From an uncultured Clostridia bacterium (lineage in GTDB: Bacteria; Bacillota; Clostridia; TANB77; CAG-508), in the NCBI GenBank assembly GCA_944390395.1, contig CALXPY010000008.1, positions 1 to 45,645 of the forward strand: a stretch of DNA of 45,645 nucleotides. The letters are read 5' to 3'. Positions 8,115 through 17,009 of the stretch are shown here, in pieces. The first letter of the stretch is position 1. Every line of letters starts with the position of its first letter. The notes beneath the pieces were generated by a model. That model saw nothing but the letters and a program-made list of their open reading frames with translations, ran no database searches and had not been told where the DNA came from. The translations under genes and the position numbers were made by a program.

Positions 8115-9155
8115 CTACTTTATAACATAAGCCGTTTCTGGTGTTTTTCCGTCTTTTCCTTCCATACTTGTATCTATTTCTACATTAGAATCTAGAGTTA
8201 CTACGGGGCGAAAACGCGCTCCACTTATAGCTCCACGCTCTCCAGCCATATTATACAATACAAAAGGATTTACGCTACCACTTTGTTCACAGTATATACA
8301 AAACTCATAACCATCTCTTAAGCAACGAGAAGATAACCAGCACGCATTACTATTTTCTAAATGATACAAATTATAATATACTGGATCTATATAATTTATT
8401 GCATTCATTAAATTTCTCCAACAAGTTATCTTTACAGTAAACCTGTTTGCTGTAGCTATACCAGTTATTGGTGAATTCTGTTCACTTAAATCTAATATTC
8501 CTGTTTTTCCATCCAATACTTGGTCTTTTTCCTCTGCGAAAATTAGCGGATACTCTATCTCATGTTCATAACTAATTGTCTTTCCATAATCTTCATAAGT
8601 ATGATAATCCCAATAGCTTAAGTCCATTTTGTCTTGTATATCTTCTATTTTTAAATTTTTTGCTGTTGCATTCTCTCCTTTATATAATGTATTGCATAAT
8701 TCATCTAATAAATATACGGCATTATTGTATCCATTTGCATCATTCAATGTCACAAATGTTTCTGTTTGAGTTGCACTTATTAAACGTACATTTCCTTCTT
8801 CTGTTTTATCTAAAACTCTCCAATTTAGATTTTCTTTATTTATTACTTGATCTGTTCCATTATAAATTCCACTATAAGTTCCATCTACTGTATAACTTGT
8901 ATCTCCTGCTGGTGTATATGCCACATAATCTCCTATTTTTATTTTTCCGTTTTTTACCAAATCTGCTATTCTGTCTGATTCACTTATCACATAGCTATTT
9001 TCATAAACCTCTTTTATCTTTATATCTGTTTTTATTTGCGCTTTTCTTGCTGATGCTGTGGAAATATATATTCCTGTTAATATTAAACAAAAACTTACTA
9101 ATGTAACTATTACATACACTGCCATTGATCCTTTTTCTTCTTTTATACTTTTCAT
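8115..9155 (-). CDS. TadE/pilin-like surface protein with lectin-like C-terminal domain (paralog 1)
   Basis: The 346-aa protein begins with a short charged leader (MKSIKEEKG), a hydrophobic helix (about 10-32), then a basic-amphipathic stretch (RKAQIKTDIKIKEVYENSY). This layout is like TadE/TadG pseudopilins or prepilins with cleavage after KG; a pilin Glu5 is not evident. The C-terminal part (about 70-346) contains NWRVLDKT, ACWLSSRC, GSV and ARFRPVVTL. That resembles the DUF6273-type domain with its conserved W-L-x-S and R-P-V-V-x-L, thought to have a C-type-lectin/sulfatase-modifying fold. The first ~55 residues are nearly identical to those of the two upstream genes, while the rest is unrelated. 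It is probably exposed on the cell surface. The exact pilus or secretion system is not visible here. Confidence 0.6.
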   Translation of the reverse strand: MKSIKEEKGSMAVYVIVTLVSFCLILTGIYISTASARKAQIKTDIKIKEVYENSYVISESDRIADLVKNGKIKIGDYVAYTPAGDTSYTVDGTYSGIYNGTDQVINKENLNWRVLDKTEEGNVRLISATQTETFVTLNDANGYNNAVYLLDELCNTLYKGENATAKNLKIEDIQDKMDLSYWDYHTYEDYGKTISYEHEIEYPLIFAEEKDQVLDGKTGILDLSEQNSPITGIATANRFTVKITCWRNLMNAINYIDPVYYNLYHLENSNACWLSSRCLRDGYEFCIYCEQSGSVNPFVLYNMAGERGAISGARFRPVVTLDSNVEIDTSMEGKDGKTPETAYVIK

Positions 9156-9196
9156 AAGTTCTATTTCTCCTCTTTTTTATAATTAATAATTTATTT

Positions 9197-9351
9197 CCAC
9201 AATATGTGATAATATTTTTTTCTTGCTCGTCCCTACTTCGTAAGAAAATGTATAAAATTTTGCTTAACCTCGGGTACAAAATTTTAACATTTTCTAACTC
9301 GCTGGTCCCCACACGTAGCTCGCTACGAAAAAAATATTATCACTATTGTGG
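9197..9351. repeat. 155-bp imperfect palindrome upstream of paralog 1
   Basis: Outer arms 9197-9222 (CCACAATATGTGATAATATT...) and 9327-9351 are reverse complements except for one extra base. Inner arms 9243-9262 and 9277-9295 (AGAAAATG...AAAATTTTG) pair as well. The whole stretch can fold into one long nested hairpin. It holds no convincing gene. It could be a MITE-like insertion, or a structured leader of the 8115-9155 gene, whose start is 42 bases away on the minus strand. The remaining bases of the gap between the pilin-like genes (9352-9470) show nothing I can name. Confidence 0.7.
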
Positions 9352-9470
9352 GTTCTAATTTCTGCCTTTTTCAAATTATGTTATTAGACTTTTTACAGTA
9401 CTAATTTAATAAAGAGAGTAGATACCTTCAAATATATCCACTAGTAAAATTCTGTGAAAAAAGCACATAA

Positions 9471-9618
9471 AAAGAACGTATCTTCTGTTTATGACACGTT
9501 CTAAATTTTACATAATATATTTTAAATTTAGGTACGAAAACTAAACCTGTTTTATTCTCTAAAACATAGCTCTCTCTCTCTCTCTCTCTCTACAATACCA
9601 ACGGTTTCAGGTTTCATG
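9471..9618 (-). repeat. Duplicated unit, copy A, with (GA)11 microsatellite
   Basis: This stretch repeats 10433-10620. Both copies carry an AGAACG hairpin, a GGTAC block, a 26-base identical segment (9545-9570 region, ending AAAACATA) and a pure CT/GA run. Here the run is (CT)11 at 9570-9591. Read on the minus strand, a start at 9618 gives MKPETVGIVERERERE and then shifts out of the frame used in copy B, stopping a few codons later. One more GA unit would restore the long frame. Confidence 0.65.
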
Positions 9619-9701
9619 CTTATTTTTCCCTACTTTTTTCTTTTTTAAACTGTTTAAATTTTACATTATTAAATCTTAAAAGTCAATACATAATTTGTCT
9701 T

Positions 9702-10232
9702 TTAAGGAGTAGGTGAATCTGGATCTAAATCTGGATCTATTGGCTTTGCATTTGTGCTTAAATATATTTCTATGTCTTCTGTAATATCTATAAAAAGATA
9801 GTCCTCAGAGAATCCCAAAACCCTGCCTGGTGCCGCTGTAATCTCTGGTAGTTGCTCTTTCTTTATTCTGCCTGTTCCGTTTTCATCCAATTCTCCTTTT
9901 TCATTATACAAAGTTACTGCAATCTTTATATATGCTAATTGTTCTCCATCAAACAATACCCCCCCTGTACTATTGCTTAAAGTTACAGTTCTTTGATATT
10001 TATCTGGAATTCCATCTGGAGTATTATATTCTTTTTCTCCTATAACATCTATTTCCTTTTTAGTTGTATAGCTATTTTCATAAACCTCTTTTATCTTTAT
10101 ATCTGTTTTTATTTGCGCTTTTCTTACTGATGCTGTGGAAATATATATTCCTGTTAATATTAAACAAAAACTTACTAATGTTACTATTACATATACTGCC
10201 ATTGATCCTTTTTCTTCTTTAATTTTTTTCAT
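9702..10232 (-). CDS. TadE/pilin-like membrane protein (paralog 2)
   Basis: I start this at the ATG at 10232 (MKKIKEEKGSM...), 8 bases after GGGGG, rather than at the ATG two codons earlier or at the far upstream start; this gives about 176 aa. The charged leader, hydrophobic helix and QIKTDIKIKEVYENSY segment are almost identical to paralog 1. The remaining ~120 residues are a different exported domain with TPDGIPDKYQ, which recalls calcium-binding D-x-D-G-x-P-D loops, and a Pro/Asp-rich end (DPDLDPDSPTP). The function is not recognised. The shared N-terminus suggests the same export and assembly route as its neighbours, with a different cargo. Confidence 0.6.
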   Translation of the reverse strand: MKKIKEEKGSMAVYVIVTLVSFCLILTGIYISTASVRKAQIKTDIKIKEVYENSYTTKKEIDVIGEKEYNTPDGIPDKYQRTVTLSNSTGGVLFDGEQLAYIKIAVTLYNEKGELDENGTGRIKKEQLPEITAAPGRVLGFSEDYLFIDITEDIEIYLSTNAKPIDPDLDPDSPTP

Positions 10233-10432
10233 TTTCATTCCCCCATTTTTATATTTTTCATCCATTGTTTTTATATACATAATCATACAAATTTAAATCT
10301 TATTTTTATTCTTTTCTTTTTTTTGTTTTTATATACATTTTTTATATCACAACTTATTTTCATTTACCAGAAACCTATAGGTTAAATTAATTTTAAATAG
10401 TTTATTTTTTACCAAATCATATATATTCCTAT

Positions 10433-10620
<188 letters not shown>

Positions 10621-10657
10621 TTTATCCCTTAATCTCCTTTAATTTTTTTCCCTCTTA

Positions 10658-10825
10658 TTAATATATAGATTCATATACATCTTTTATTCTTAATTCTGTT
10701 TTTATTTGATTTTTTCTTATAGCTGATGTCATAAAATATATTCCTGAAAGTATCAAACAAAAACTTAATAATGTAACTATTACATACACTGCCATTGATC
10801 CTTTTTCTTCCTTATATTTCTTCAT
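10658..10825 (-). CDS. Short TadE/pilin-like protein, membrane segment only (paralog 3)
   Basis: A 55-codon frame, MKKYKEEKGSMAVYVIVTLL through RIKDVYESIY, repeats the N-terminus of paralogs 1 and 2 (leader, helix, QIKTELRIKDVYE) and then stops where the others enter their exported domains. It starts at the ATG at 10825, 8 bases after AGGAGAG. It is the first gene after the cluster promoter. It could be a minimal pilin-type subunit in its own right or a cassette that lost its cargo domain. It has diverged more from the other two than they have from each other. Confidence 0.6.
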   Translation of the reverse strand: MKKYKEEKGSMAVYVIVTLLSFCLILSGIYFMTSAIRKNQIKTELRIKDVYESIY

Positions 10826-10852
10826 TTGCATCTCTCCTAACTAACTACTTTT

Positions 10853-10881
10853 ATCTTAAATCAAAAAACAATTATTGTCAA
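10853..10881 (-). promoter_or_regulatory. Promoter of the pilin-like cluster
   Basis: Minus-strand TTGACA (10881-10876), a 17-base spacer and TAAGAT (10858-10853) lie about 28 bases before the start of paralog 3. This is a strong SigA-type promoter pointing into the three-gene cluster. Confidence 0.75.
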
Positions 10882-10971
10882 TACAAATTTAATACATAAG
10901 TTATTATTTACTTAGTATAAAAATATTTATAGTTTCATTCTTTAAAAACTGACCATTCAGCTTAGATACTA

Positions 10972-11000
10972 TTGACATATTGCTAAATAAAGAATATACT
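10972..11000 (+). promoter_or_regulatory. Promoter of the por operon
   Basis: TTGACA (10972-10977), a 17-base spacer and TATACT (10995-11000) make a near-perfect vegetative promoter 30 bases before the porG start. It implies strong constitutive expression. AGGAGG at 11019-11024 is the porG ribosome binding site. Confidence 0.85.
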
Positions 11001-11030
11001 TAAGCCATATTATTTAATAGGAGGTTTTGC

Positions 11031-11612
11031 ATGAAGGATTTAATAGAAATAAGATGGCATGGCAGAGGTGGTCAGGGTGCAAAGACTGCTTCACTTTTAC
11101 TTGCAGATGCCGCTTTTAACACAGGTAAATATATTCAAGGTTTTCCTGAATATGGTCCTGAAAGAATGGGTGCACCACTAACAGCGTATAATAGAATAAG
11201 TAATACTCCAATAAGAATCCATAGCAATATCTATGAACCTGATTATGTAGTAGTTGTTGATGATTCTTTATTAGAATGTGTTGATGTTACTGCTGGATTA
11301 AAAGAAGATGGTGCTATTGTTATTAATACTACAAAAGATGCTGAATATTTATTTAAAGTTTTAAAAGACTACAAGGGTAGTATTTATACTATTGATGCTA
11401 GAAAAATATCTTTAGAAACTTTAGGTAACTATTTCCCTAACACTCCAATGTTAGCTGCTATTATTAAAGTAAGTGGCATTATGAATGATGAAGAATTAAT
11501 AAAAGATATGCAAGGTTCTTTTAAGCACAAATTTGCTAAAAAGCCTGAAGTAATAGACGGAAATATGAAAGCTTTAGAGCGTGCATTAAAAGAAGTAAAT
11601 AAAATTAGATAG
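11031..11612 (+). CDS. porG: 2-oxoacid (pyruvate):ferredoxin oxidoreductase, gamma subunit
   Basis: This is the gamma subunit of the four-subunit enzyme that oxidises pyruvate with CoA to acetyl-CoA and CO2, passing electrons to ferredoxin. The 193-aa protein shows the POR gamma-domain start IRWHGRGGQGAKTASLLLADAAF, then FPEYGPERMGAP, the family hallmark, and VVDDSLL. Length is typical. It is the first gene of a plus-strand operon in the order gamma-delta-alpha-beta, the arrangement known from Thermotoga and archaea; many Clostridia use a single fused PFOR chain instead. Pyruvate is the likely substrate, but related branched-chain 2-oxoacid enzymes share this layout. Confidence 0.93.
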   Translation: MKDLIEIRWHGRGGQGAKTASLLLADAAFNTGKYIQGFPEYGPERMGAPLTAYNRISNTPIRIHSNIYEPDYVVVVDDSLLECVDVTAGLKEDGAIVINTTKDAEYLFKVLKDYKGSIYTIDARKISLETLGNYFPNTPMLAAIIKVSGIMNDEELIKDMQGSFKHKFAKKPEVIDGNMKALERALKEVNKIR

Positions 11613-11626
11613 AAAGGAGATTTTTT

Positions 11627-11926
11627 ATGACTGATATAAATAATAATACTCCAGCTTGTAAAATGACAATCGGTGGTAACATATACCAAGCTGGAAACGC
11701 ACTAGAATTCAAAACAGGTGACTGGAGAAGTATAAAACCAAAATATATTCCAGAAAATTGTAAACAATGTGGATTATGTTTTGCTGTATGCCCAGATGAT
11801 TCTATACCTGTTTCAAAAGAAGGCAAAAGAGCAGACTTTAACTATGATTATTGTAAAGGTTGTGGAATATGTGCAAAAGTATGTCCTTTTGGTGCAATAA
11901 AAATGGTAGAGGAGGATGAAAATTAA
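11627..11926 (+). CDS. porD: 2-oxoacid:ferredoxin oxidoreductase, delta subunit (ferredoxin type)
   Basis: The 99-aa electron-transfer subunit carries two [4Fe-4S] clusters. The ligands are in two classical motifs: C45-x2-C48-x2-C51-x3-C55-P and C76-x2-C79-x2-C82-x3-C86-P. The N-terminal 40 residues (including GNALEFKTGDWRSIKPKY) are the usual delta-subunit lead-in that docks on the complex. It lies 14 bases after porG with an AAAGGAG site, and its stop overlaps the region just before the porA ATG, so translation of the two is probably coupled. Confidence 0.94.
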   Translation: MTDINNNTPACKMTIGGNIYQAGNALEFKTGDWRSIKPKYIPENCKQCGLCFAVCPDDSIPVSKEGKRADFNYDYCKGCGICAKVCPFGAIKMVEEDEN

Positions 11927-13110
11927 TGGGAATAAGAGAAAGATTAAGTGGAAATGAAGCTTCTGCAATGGCAATGAAACAAATTAATCCTGATGTTGTT
12001 CCAGCATTTCCTATTACACCTTCAACAGAAATTCCTCAATACTTTTCAACTTTTGTAAGTAATGGAAGTGTTGACACAGAATTTGTTGCTGTTGAAAGTG
12101 AGCATAGTGCAATGAGTGCGTGTATTGGTGCAGAAGCTGCTGGTGCAAGAGCAATGACAGCTACATCTGCAAATGGTTTATCTTTAATGTGGGAAATGAT
12201 TTATATTGCTTCAAGCTTAAGACTACCTATTGTTATGTCTTTAGTTAATCGTGCAGTATCAGGTCCTTTAAATATTCATAATGATCATTCAGATGCAATG
12301 GGTGTTAGAGATGCTGGATGGATAATGTTATTTTCAGAAAATAACCAAGAGGCTTATGATAATTTAATTATGGCACACAGAATTGCAGAAAATAAAGATG
12401 TAATGCTACCTTTAATGGTATGTCAAGATGGATTTATAACTTCTCATTCAATTGAAAATATTGAATTAATAGAAGATGAAAAGGTAAAAGAATTTGTTGG
12501 AACATACAAACCAGAACATTATTTATTAAATAATAAAGAACCTATTGCTGTTGGTCCATTAGATGTTCAAAGTTACCTTTTTGAACATAAATATCAACAA
12601 GCAGAAGCAATGAGAAATGCAAAGAAAGTTATTTTACAAGTTGCTGAAGATTTTGAAAAAATGACTGGTAGAAAATATAGTTTCTTTGAAGAATACAAAT
12701 TAGATGACGCTGAAATAGCTATAGTTTGTATGAACTCAACTGCAGGTACTACAAAATTTGTTGTAGATGAATTACGTAATAAAGGTATTAAAGCTGGTTT
12801 ATTAAAAATCAGAGTATTTAGACCTTTCCCTGCTGAAGAGGTTGCTAAAGCATTATCTCATTTAAAAGCTATTGCCGTTATGGATAAAGCAGATTCTTTA
12901 AATGCTGCTGGAGGTGCATTATTTAGCGATATTACTTCAGCTATGTATGTAAACAATGCAAATGTTCCTACTGTAAACTATGTTTATGGTATAGGTGGTA
13001 GAGATACTACTTCTAAAGATATTAATATAATTTTCTCTGACTTACAAGAAATTGTAAATAGTGGAAAAGTAGAAAATCCATACAGATATGTTGGATTAAG
13101 AAAGGAGTAA
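11926..13110 (+). CDS. porA: 2-oxoacid (pyruvate):ferredoxin oxidoreductase, alpha subunit
   Basis: The alpha subunit (394 aa) contributes the domain that contacts thiamine diphosphate and substrate. Recognisable parts are GNEASAMAMKQINPDVVPAFPITPSTEI at the start, the conserved ESEHSAMSACIGAEAAGARAMTATSANGL stretch, and NIHNDHSDAM, then the transketolase C-terminal-like domain (IAIVCMNSTAGTTKFVVDELR...KIRVFRPFP). Length and motif order fit PorA. It starts one base after the porD stop codon begins and is followed by porB after 7 bases, so the four subunits are made from one message. Confidence 0.95.
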   Translation: MGIRERLSGNEASAMAMKQINPDVVPAFPITPSTEIPQYFSTFVSNGSVDTEFVAVESEHSAMSACIGAEAAGARAMTATSANGLSLMWEMIYIASSLRLPIVMSLVNRAVSGPLNIHNDHSDAMGVRDAGWIMLFSENNQEAYDNLIMAHRIAENKDVMLPLMVCQDGFITSHSIENIELIEDEKVKEFVGTYKPEHYLLNNKEPIAVGPLDVQSYLFEHKYQQAEAMRNAKKVILQVAEDFEKMTGRKYSFFEEYKLDDAEIAIVCMNSTAGTTKFVVDELRNKGIKAGLLKIRVFRPFPAEEVAKALSHLKAIAVMDKADSLNAAGGALFSDITSAMYVNNANVPTVNYVYGIGGRDTTSKDINIIFSDLQEIVNSGKVENPYRYVGLRKE

Positions 13111-13117
13111 TTAGAAA

Positions 13118-14074
13118 ATGGCATATAATTTAAAAGAAATAGTTGGAAATAAACCTTCAAGATTCACTGCCGGTCATAGAATGTGTGCTGGTTGTGGTGC
13201 TCCACCAGTTGCAAGAATGATTTTAAGAGCTTTAAAACCTGAAGATCATGCTGTTATTTCAACAGCTACAGGCTGTATGGAAGTTTCTAGTTTTATTTAT
13301 CCATATACTTCTTGGACAGACTCATTTATTCATACTGCTTTTGAATGTGCAGCTGCTACATGCTCAGGTGCAGAAGCTGCTTATAAATCAATGAAAAAAC
13401 AAGGTAAATTACCTGAAGATAATCATACTAAGTTTATAGCTTTCGGTGGAGATGGCGGAACTTATGATATCGGATTGCAAAGTTTATCAGGAGCTATGGA
13501 AAGAGGACATGACATGGTTTATGTATGCTATGACAATGGTGCATATATGAATACTGGTATTCAACGTTCTTCTGCTACTCCTCATTTTGCAGATACTACT
13601 ACATCTCCTGCTGGTTCTGTAATACCTGGAAAAATGCAAGCCAGAAAAGATTTAACAGAAATTATGGTATCTCATCATTTACCTTATGTTGCACAAACAC
13701 TTGCATTAAATAATTTTAAAGATTTATATGAAAAATCTGAAAAGGCTATTTATACAGAAGGACCTACATTCCTAAATGTACTAGCTCCATGCCCAAGAGG
13801 ATGGGGATACCCAACAGACATGTTAATGCAAATAAATAAATTAGCTGCTGATACATGTTATTGGCCATTATATGAAGTTGTAAATGGAAAATATAAAATA
13901 ACATATAAACCAGCTAAGAAATTACCTATTGAGGAATTCTTAAGACCACAAAAAAGATTTAAACATTTATTTAAACCTGGTAATGAATGGATGATAGAAG
14001 AATTCCAAAAAGAAGTAGACACAAGATGGCAAGCTCTTTTAGATTTAGAAGAAATGAGCAATAAAGAAAATTAA
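13118..14074 (+). CDS. porB: 2-oxoacid (pyruvate):ferredoxin oxidoreductase, beta subunit
   Basis: The beta subunit (318 aa) binds thiamine diphosphate and one [4Fe-4S] cluster. Visible ligands are C23 and C26 (MCAGCGAP), C53 (ATGCME) and C225 (APCPRGW). The thiamine diphosphate motif runs from GDGG at 111-114 to DNGAYMNTGIQRS at 139-151. This last gene of the por operon ends just before a hairpin terminator. NTGIQRSSATP is the pattern usually seen in pyruvate-type enzymes, which supports Por over Vor or Kor without proving it. Confidence 0.95.
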   Translation: MAYNLKEIVGNKPSRFTAGHRMCAGCGAPPVARMILRALKPEDHAVISTATGCMEVSSFIYPYTSWTDSFIHTAFECAAATCSGAEAAYKSMKKQGKLPEDNHTKFIAFGGDGGTYDIGLQSLSGAMERGHDMVYVCYDNGAYMNTGIQRSSATPHFADTTTSPAGSVIPGKMQARKDLTEIMVSHHLPYVAQTLALNNFKDLYEKSEKAIYTEGPTFLNVLAPCPRGWGYPTDMLMQINKLAADTCYWPLYEVVNGKYKITYKPAKKLPIEEFLRPQKRFKHLFKPGNEWMIEEFQKEVDTRWQALLDLEEMSNKEN

Positions 14075-14080
14075 TAAATA

Positions 14081-14116
14081 AAAAGGAGATGGAAAATTAA
14101 AAATCCATCTTCTTTT
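14081..14116. terminator. Convergent terminator between porB and the patatin gene
   Basis: A 13-bp stem (14081-14093 with 14104-14116, AAAAGGAGATGGA, one G-T pair) has A and T runs on its flanks. It sits between two convergent genes and can serve both. Confidence 0.8.
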
Positions 14117-14122
14117 ATATTG

Positions 14123-15034
14123 TTATATTCTTTTTCTTCTCTCTTTTACCGCTTCTTTTATATCATACATTTCTCTCATTGCTGCTAAATACCCTCTATT
14201 ATAGCAATAATCAATTTTTTTTAAATCAAATACAGATGAGGCACTAACATCAACATTTAATATATAATCACTTTTTAATATTTTTCTGCTATCTCTATCA
14301 TCAAATACTAAATCAATACATCTAAAAAGTATATCTAATGAACCATTTATATTTGGTGCTTCTGTAATTCCAAATTTAACTGTTATTACTTTTTCTGCTC
14401 CTAATTTTCTTAATTCGTTTGCTGGTATATTATTTAATACTCCACCATCTACAAATTTATAGTTTTCATATTCTAGTGGTGAAAATACAACTGGATAGCT
14501 ACAACTAGCTCTAACTGCTTTTCCTATTTCTATATCGGTAATATATTCTGGTACATCCTCTTTAGGTTTTGCTAGATATTCTCCTTCTACTTCATTTTCT
14601 GGAATATATTCATTACTTATATTTGCATTTGTAAATATTATCTCTTTTCCAGTTTTTATATCTACTGTTGGGATTGCAATTGGCATTGTAATATCTTTTA
14701 TATATTTTATATTCTTTAACTTAGCACATTCATTTATAGCATCTTCTATTGCTTGCCCTGATATTATTCCTTCTCCTAAAATACTTCTTTTAGTTCTTAT
14801 ATTTGATATTAAATATTTTGGATCTGTTTTTAATATTGTTTTAGCAAAATATTTAAATAATTTAAGCATTTCATCTGTAGTATATCCCATTGCATATAAA
14901 CTTGCTACAATACTGCCAATACTTGTACCGGAAATAGTAGAAATCTTTACCTCATTTTCTTCTAGTGCTTGTAAAACACCAATATGAGTAGCTCCCTTTA
15001 CTCCTCCTCCTGACAAGGCTAATCCTATGTTCAT
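14123..15034 (-). CDS. Patatin-like phospholipase (RssA/YlbK-type)
   Basis: This is a serine hydrolase of the patatin family, expected to cleave acyl chains from phospholipids or other lipids. The 303-aa protein has the oxyanion loop SGGGVKG (8-14), the nucleophile Ser38 in GTSIGS, and the catalytic Asp196 in VDGGVLNN. No signal peptide is present, so it is probably cytosolic or membrane-associated from inside. It lies 40 bases after topB with a small hairpin between, so it may be the last gene of a topB unit. The natural substrate is unknown for this group. Confidence 0.88.
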   Translation of the reverse strand: MNIGLALSGGGVKGATHIGVLQALEENEVKISTISGTSIGSIVASLYAMGYTTDEMLKLFKYFAKTILKTDPKYLISNIRTKRSILGEGIISGQAIEDAINECAKLKNIKYIKDITMPIAIPTVDIKTGKEIIFTNANISNEYIPENEVEGEYLAKPKEDVPEYITDIEIGKAVRASCSYPVVFSPLEYENYKFVDGGVLNNIPANELRKLGAEKVITVKFGITEAPNINGSLDILFRCIDLVFDDRDSRKILKSDYILNVDVSASSVFDLKKIDYCYNRGYLAAMREMYDIKEAVKERRKRI

Positions 15035-15053
15035 ATAATCACTCTCCTAAAAT

Positions 15054-15074
15054 CAAAAGGATCTAATCCTTTTG
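15054..15074 (-). terminator. Weak hairpin between topB and the patatin gene
   Basis: A 9-bp stem CAAAAGGAT/ATCCTTTTG with a 3-base loop directly follows the topB stop, with only a short T-rich tail. It may attenuate rather than end transcription into the patatin gene. Confidence 0.45.
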
Positions 15075-16991
15075 CTAGTATCTTACTACTAGTTTATTTA
15101 TCTTACTGTTTATATAATTTTCTAATTTTGTCATAAACTCTTGTGGTTGTATTTCTTTATTTGCCACCATTTCTAGCCCTTTTTCCCAACTTGCAGTTAA
15201 CTTTGGATTTAACATATCTGGCATAGAACTTTTTACAACATCATAGATTTTTTCTCCCTTTATAGTTGGAGTAACTATCTGTGTTTTTGTATTAATTTGA
15301 ATATAATTAATTCTTTCTAACTTTTTTATAATTTCTCCTCTAGTTGCACTTGTACCAATACCTGCACCTTTTATTTGTTCTCTTAATTCTTCATCTTCTA
15401 TTAATTTTCCTGCATTCTCCATTGCCAATATTATTGACCCGGAATTATACCTACTTGGAGGAGTAGTTTCAGATGTTTTTATCTCGTAATTTACTACTCC
15501 TATCTCTTCTCCTTTTTTTAATTTATTTAATATATCTAAATTATTTGTATTTTCTTCTTGTTCATCTTTATTGTTATCTTTATTTTTTGCTATTTCTAAA
15601 TATCCAGGCTTTATACAAACTTTTCCAGATGCAAAAAAACTTTCATTTTCCACATTTACAGTTACATTTATTTTATTAAATTCAGCTGGTGGAGAAAAAA
15701 TGCATAAAAATCTTTTTACTATAACTTTATATATTTGTTTATGCAATTCTGGTAGTTTATCAAAATTTTCATATCCTTGCCCTGTAGGTATTATAGCATA
15801 GTGATCAGTTATTTTACTATCATTTACATATTTAGTTTTTAATAAATTAGTAGAATACTTTTCCTCTACCATTTTATTTATATAACCTTCTATTTCTTTA
15901 TCTTTATACCCTTTTGCTATTCCATTTAAATTTTTTGAAATAACTTTAGCAACTGCTGTAGAAAGTACTCTAGCATCAGTTCTAGGATATGTAACTAGCT
16001 TTTTTTCATATAAATTTTGTATAACTTCAAGAGTTTCATCAGGTTTAATTTTAAACCTTTTTGTACATTCATTTTGAATTTCTGCTAAGTTAAATAGTAA
16101 TGGTGCATTTTCTTTTGTTTTTGACTTTTTTACTTCTGTTATAATCGCTTTTTTTCCCTGCAATGAAATTATAAAATCTTTTGCATCATTTTCTTTTTTA
16201 AACCCTGATTCATTATATAATTTATTTGATTCATTTAATTTTGAATTTTCTGTTACTTTCCATTCTGCTTTAAATGATGAATCATTATTTCCAAATTCTC
16301 CAATTATTTTATAATATGGTGTCTTTACAAAGTTTCTTATTTCTCGTTCTCTTTCTACTAGCATTCCTAATACACAAGTCATAACACGACCTACTGAAAT
16401 AGCGACACTTTTCTCCTCTTCTAATTCTTTTGCTGTTCTTCTACCATAAATAATTGTAAGTAATCTAGAAAAATTTATTCCTATTAAATAGTCCTCTTTT
16501 GCCCTTAAGTATGCAGAATCGGATAGACTATCATACTCCGATAAATCCTTTGCTTCTTCTATTCCCCTTTTTATTTCTTCCTCTGTTTGTGAGTCTATCC
16601 ATATTCTTTTTCTAGTTTTATTTTTTACTCCTACTTGATTTTCTACTAATCTATATATGTATTCTCCTTCTCTTCCAGAGTCAGTTGCAACATATATGCA
16701 ATCTACGTCTTCTCTAAGTAATAGACTTTTTACAATATTAAATTGTTTTTCTACATTTGAAATTATTTCGTATTTATACTCTTTAGGCATAAATGGAAGC
16801 GTATCTAATCTCCATAATTTGTATTTTTCATCATACTTTTCTGGATATGACATAGTTACTAAATGTCCTACACACCATGTTATTATCCAATTATCTGATT
16901 CTAAATATCCATTTTTTCTTGCAGTATTTATTTTTAAAACCTTTCCAAATTCCATGGCAACTGATGGTTTTTCTGTTATTAATAAATTCAT
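15075..16991 (-). CDS. topB: DNA topoisomerase III (type IA)
   Basis: This topoisomerase nicks and passes single DNA strands, acting mainly in decatenation and resolution of recombination or replication intermediates. The protein of about 638 aa has the Toprim domain (MNLLITEKPSVA, then ATDSGREGEYI for metal binding), SVGRVMTCVL, the active-site tyrosine in KKLVTYPRTDARVL, and GIGTSATRGEII near the end. No C-terminal zinc fingers are present, as expected for TopB rather than TopA. I start it at the ATG at 16991, since the two upstream in-frame candidates overlap the GGAG site. It is 18 bases from the preceding membrane-protein gene. TopB copies often travel on conjugative elements, but nothing here marks it as foreign. 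Confidence 0.93.
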   Translation of the reverse strand: MNLLITEKPSVAMEFGKVLKINTARKNGYLESDNWIITWCVGHLVTMSYPEKYDEKYKLWRLDTLPFMPKEYKYEIISNVEKQFNIVKSLLLREDVDCIYVATDSGREGEYIYRLVENQVGVKNKTRKRIWIDSQTEEEIKRGIEEAKDLSEYDSLSDSAYLRAKEDYLIGINFSRLLTIIYGRRTAKELEEEKSVAISVGRVMTCVLGMLVEREREIRNFVKTPYYKIIGEFGNNDSSFKAEWKVTENSKLNESNKLYNESGFKKENDAKDFIISLQGKKAIITEVKKSKTKENAPLLFNLAEIQNECTKRFKIKPDETLEVIQNLYEKKLVTYPRTDARVLSTAVAKVISKNLNGIAKGYKDKEIEGYINKMVEEKYSTNLLKTKYVNDSKITDHYAIIPTGQGYENFDKLPELHKQIYKVIVKRFLCIFSPPAEFNKINVTVNVENESFFASGKVCIKPGYLEIAKNKDNNKDEQEENTNNLDILNKLKKGEEIGVVNYEIKTSETTPPSRYNSGSIILAMENAGKLIEDEELREQIKGAGIGTSATRGEIIKKLERINYIQINTKTQIVTPTIKGEKIYDVVKSSMPDMLNPKLTASWEKGLEMVANKEIQPQEFMTKLENYINSKINKLVVRY

Positions 16992-17009
16992 GTTCATCTC
17001 CACGTATAA

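Noticed and set aside
9001..9312. Minus-strand frame of 103 codons overlapping the start of paralog 1
   Set aside because: It runs through the 155-bp palindrome and then a wrong frame of the constant N-terminal region; composition and position mark it as a shadow.
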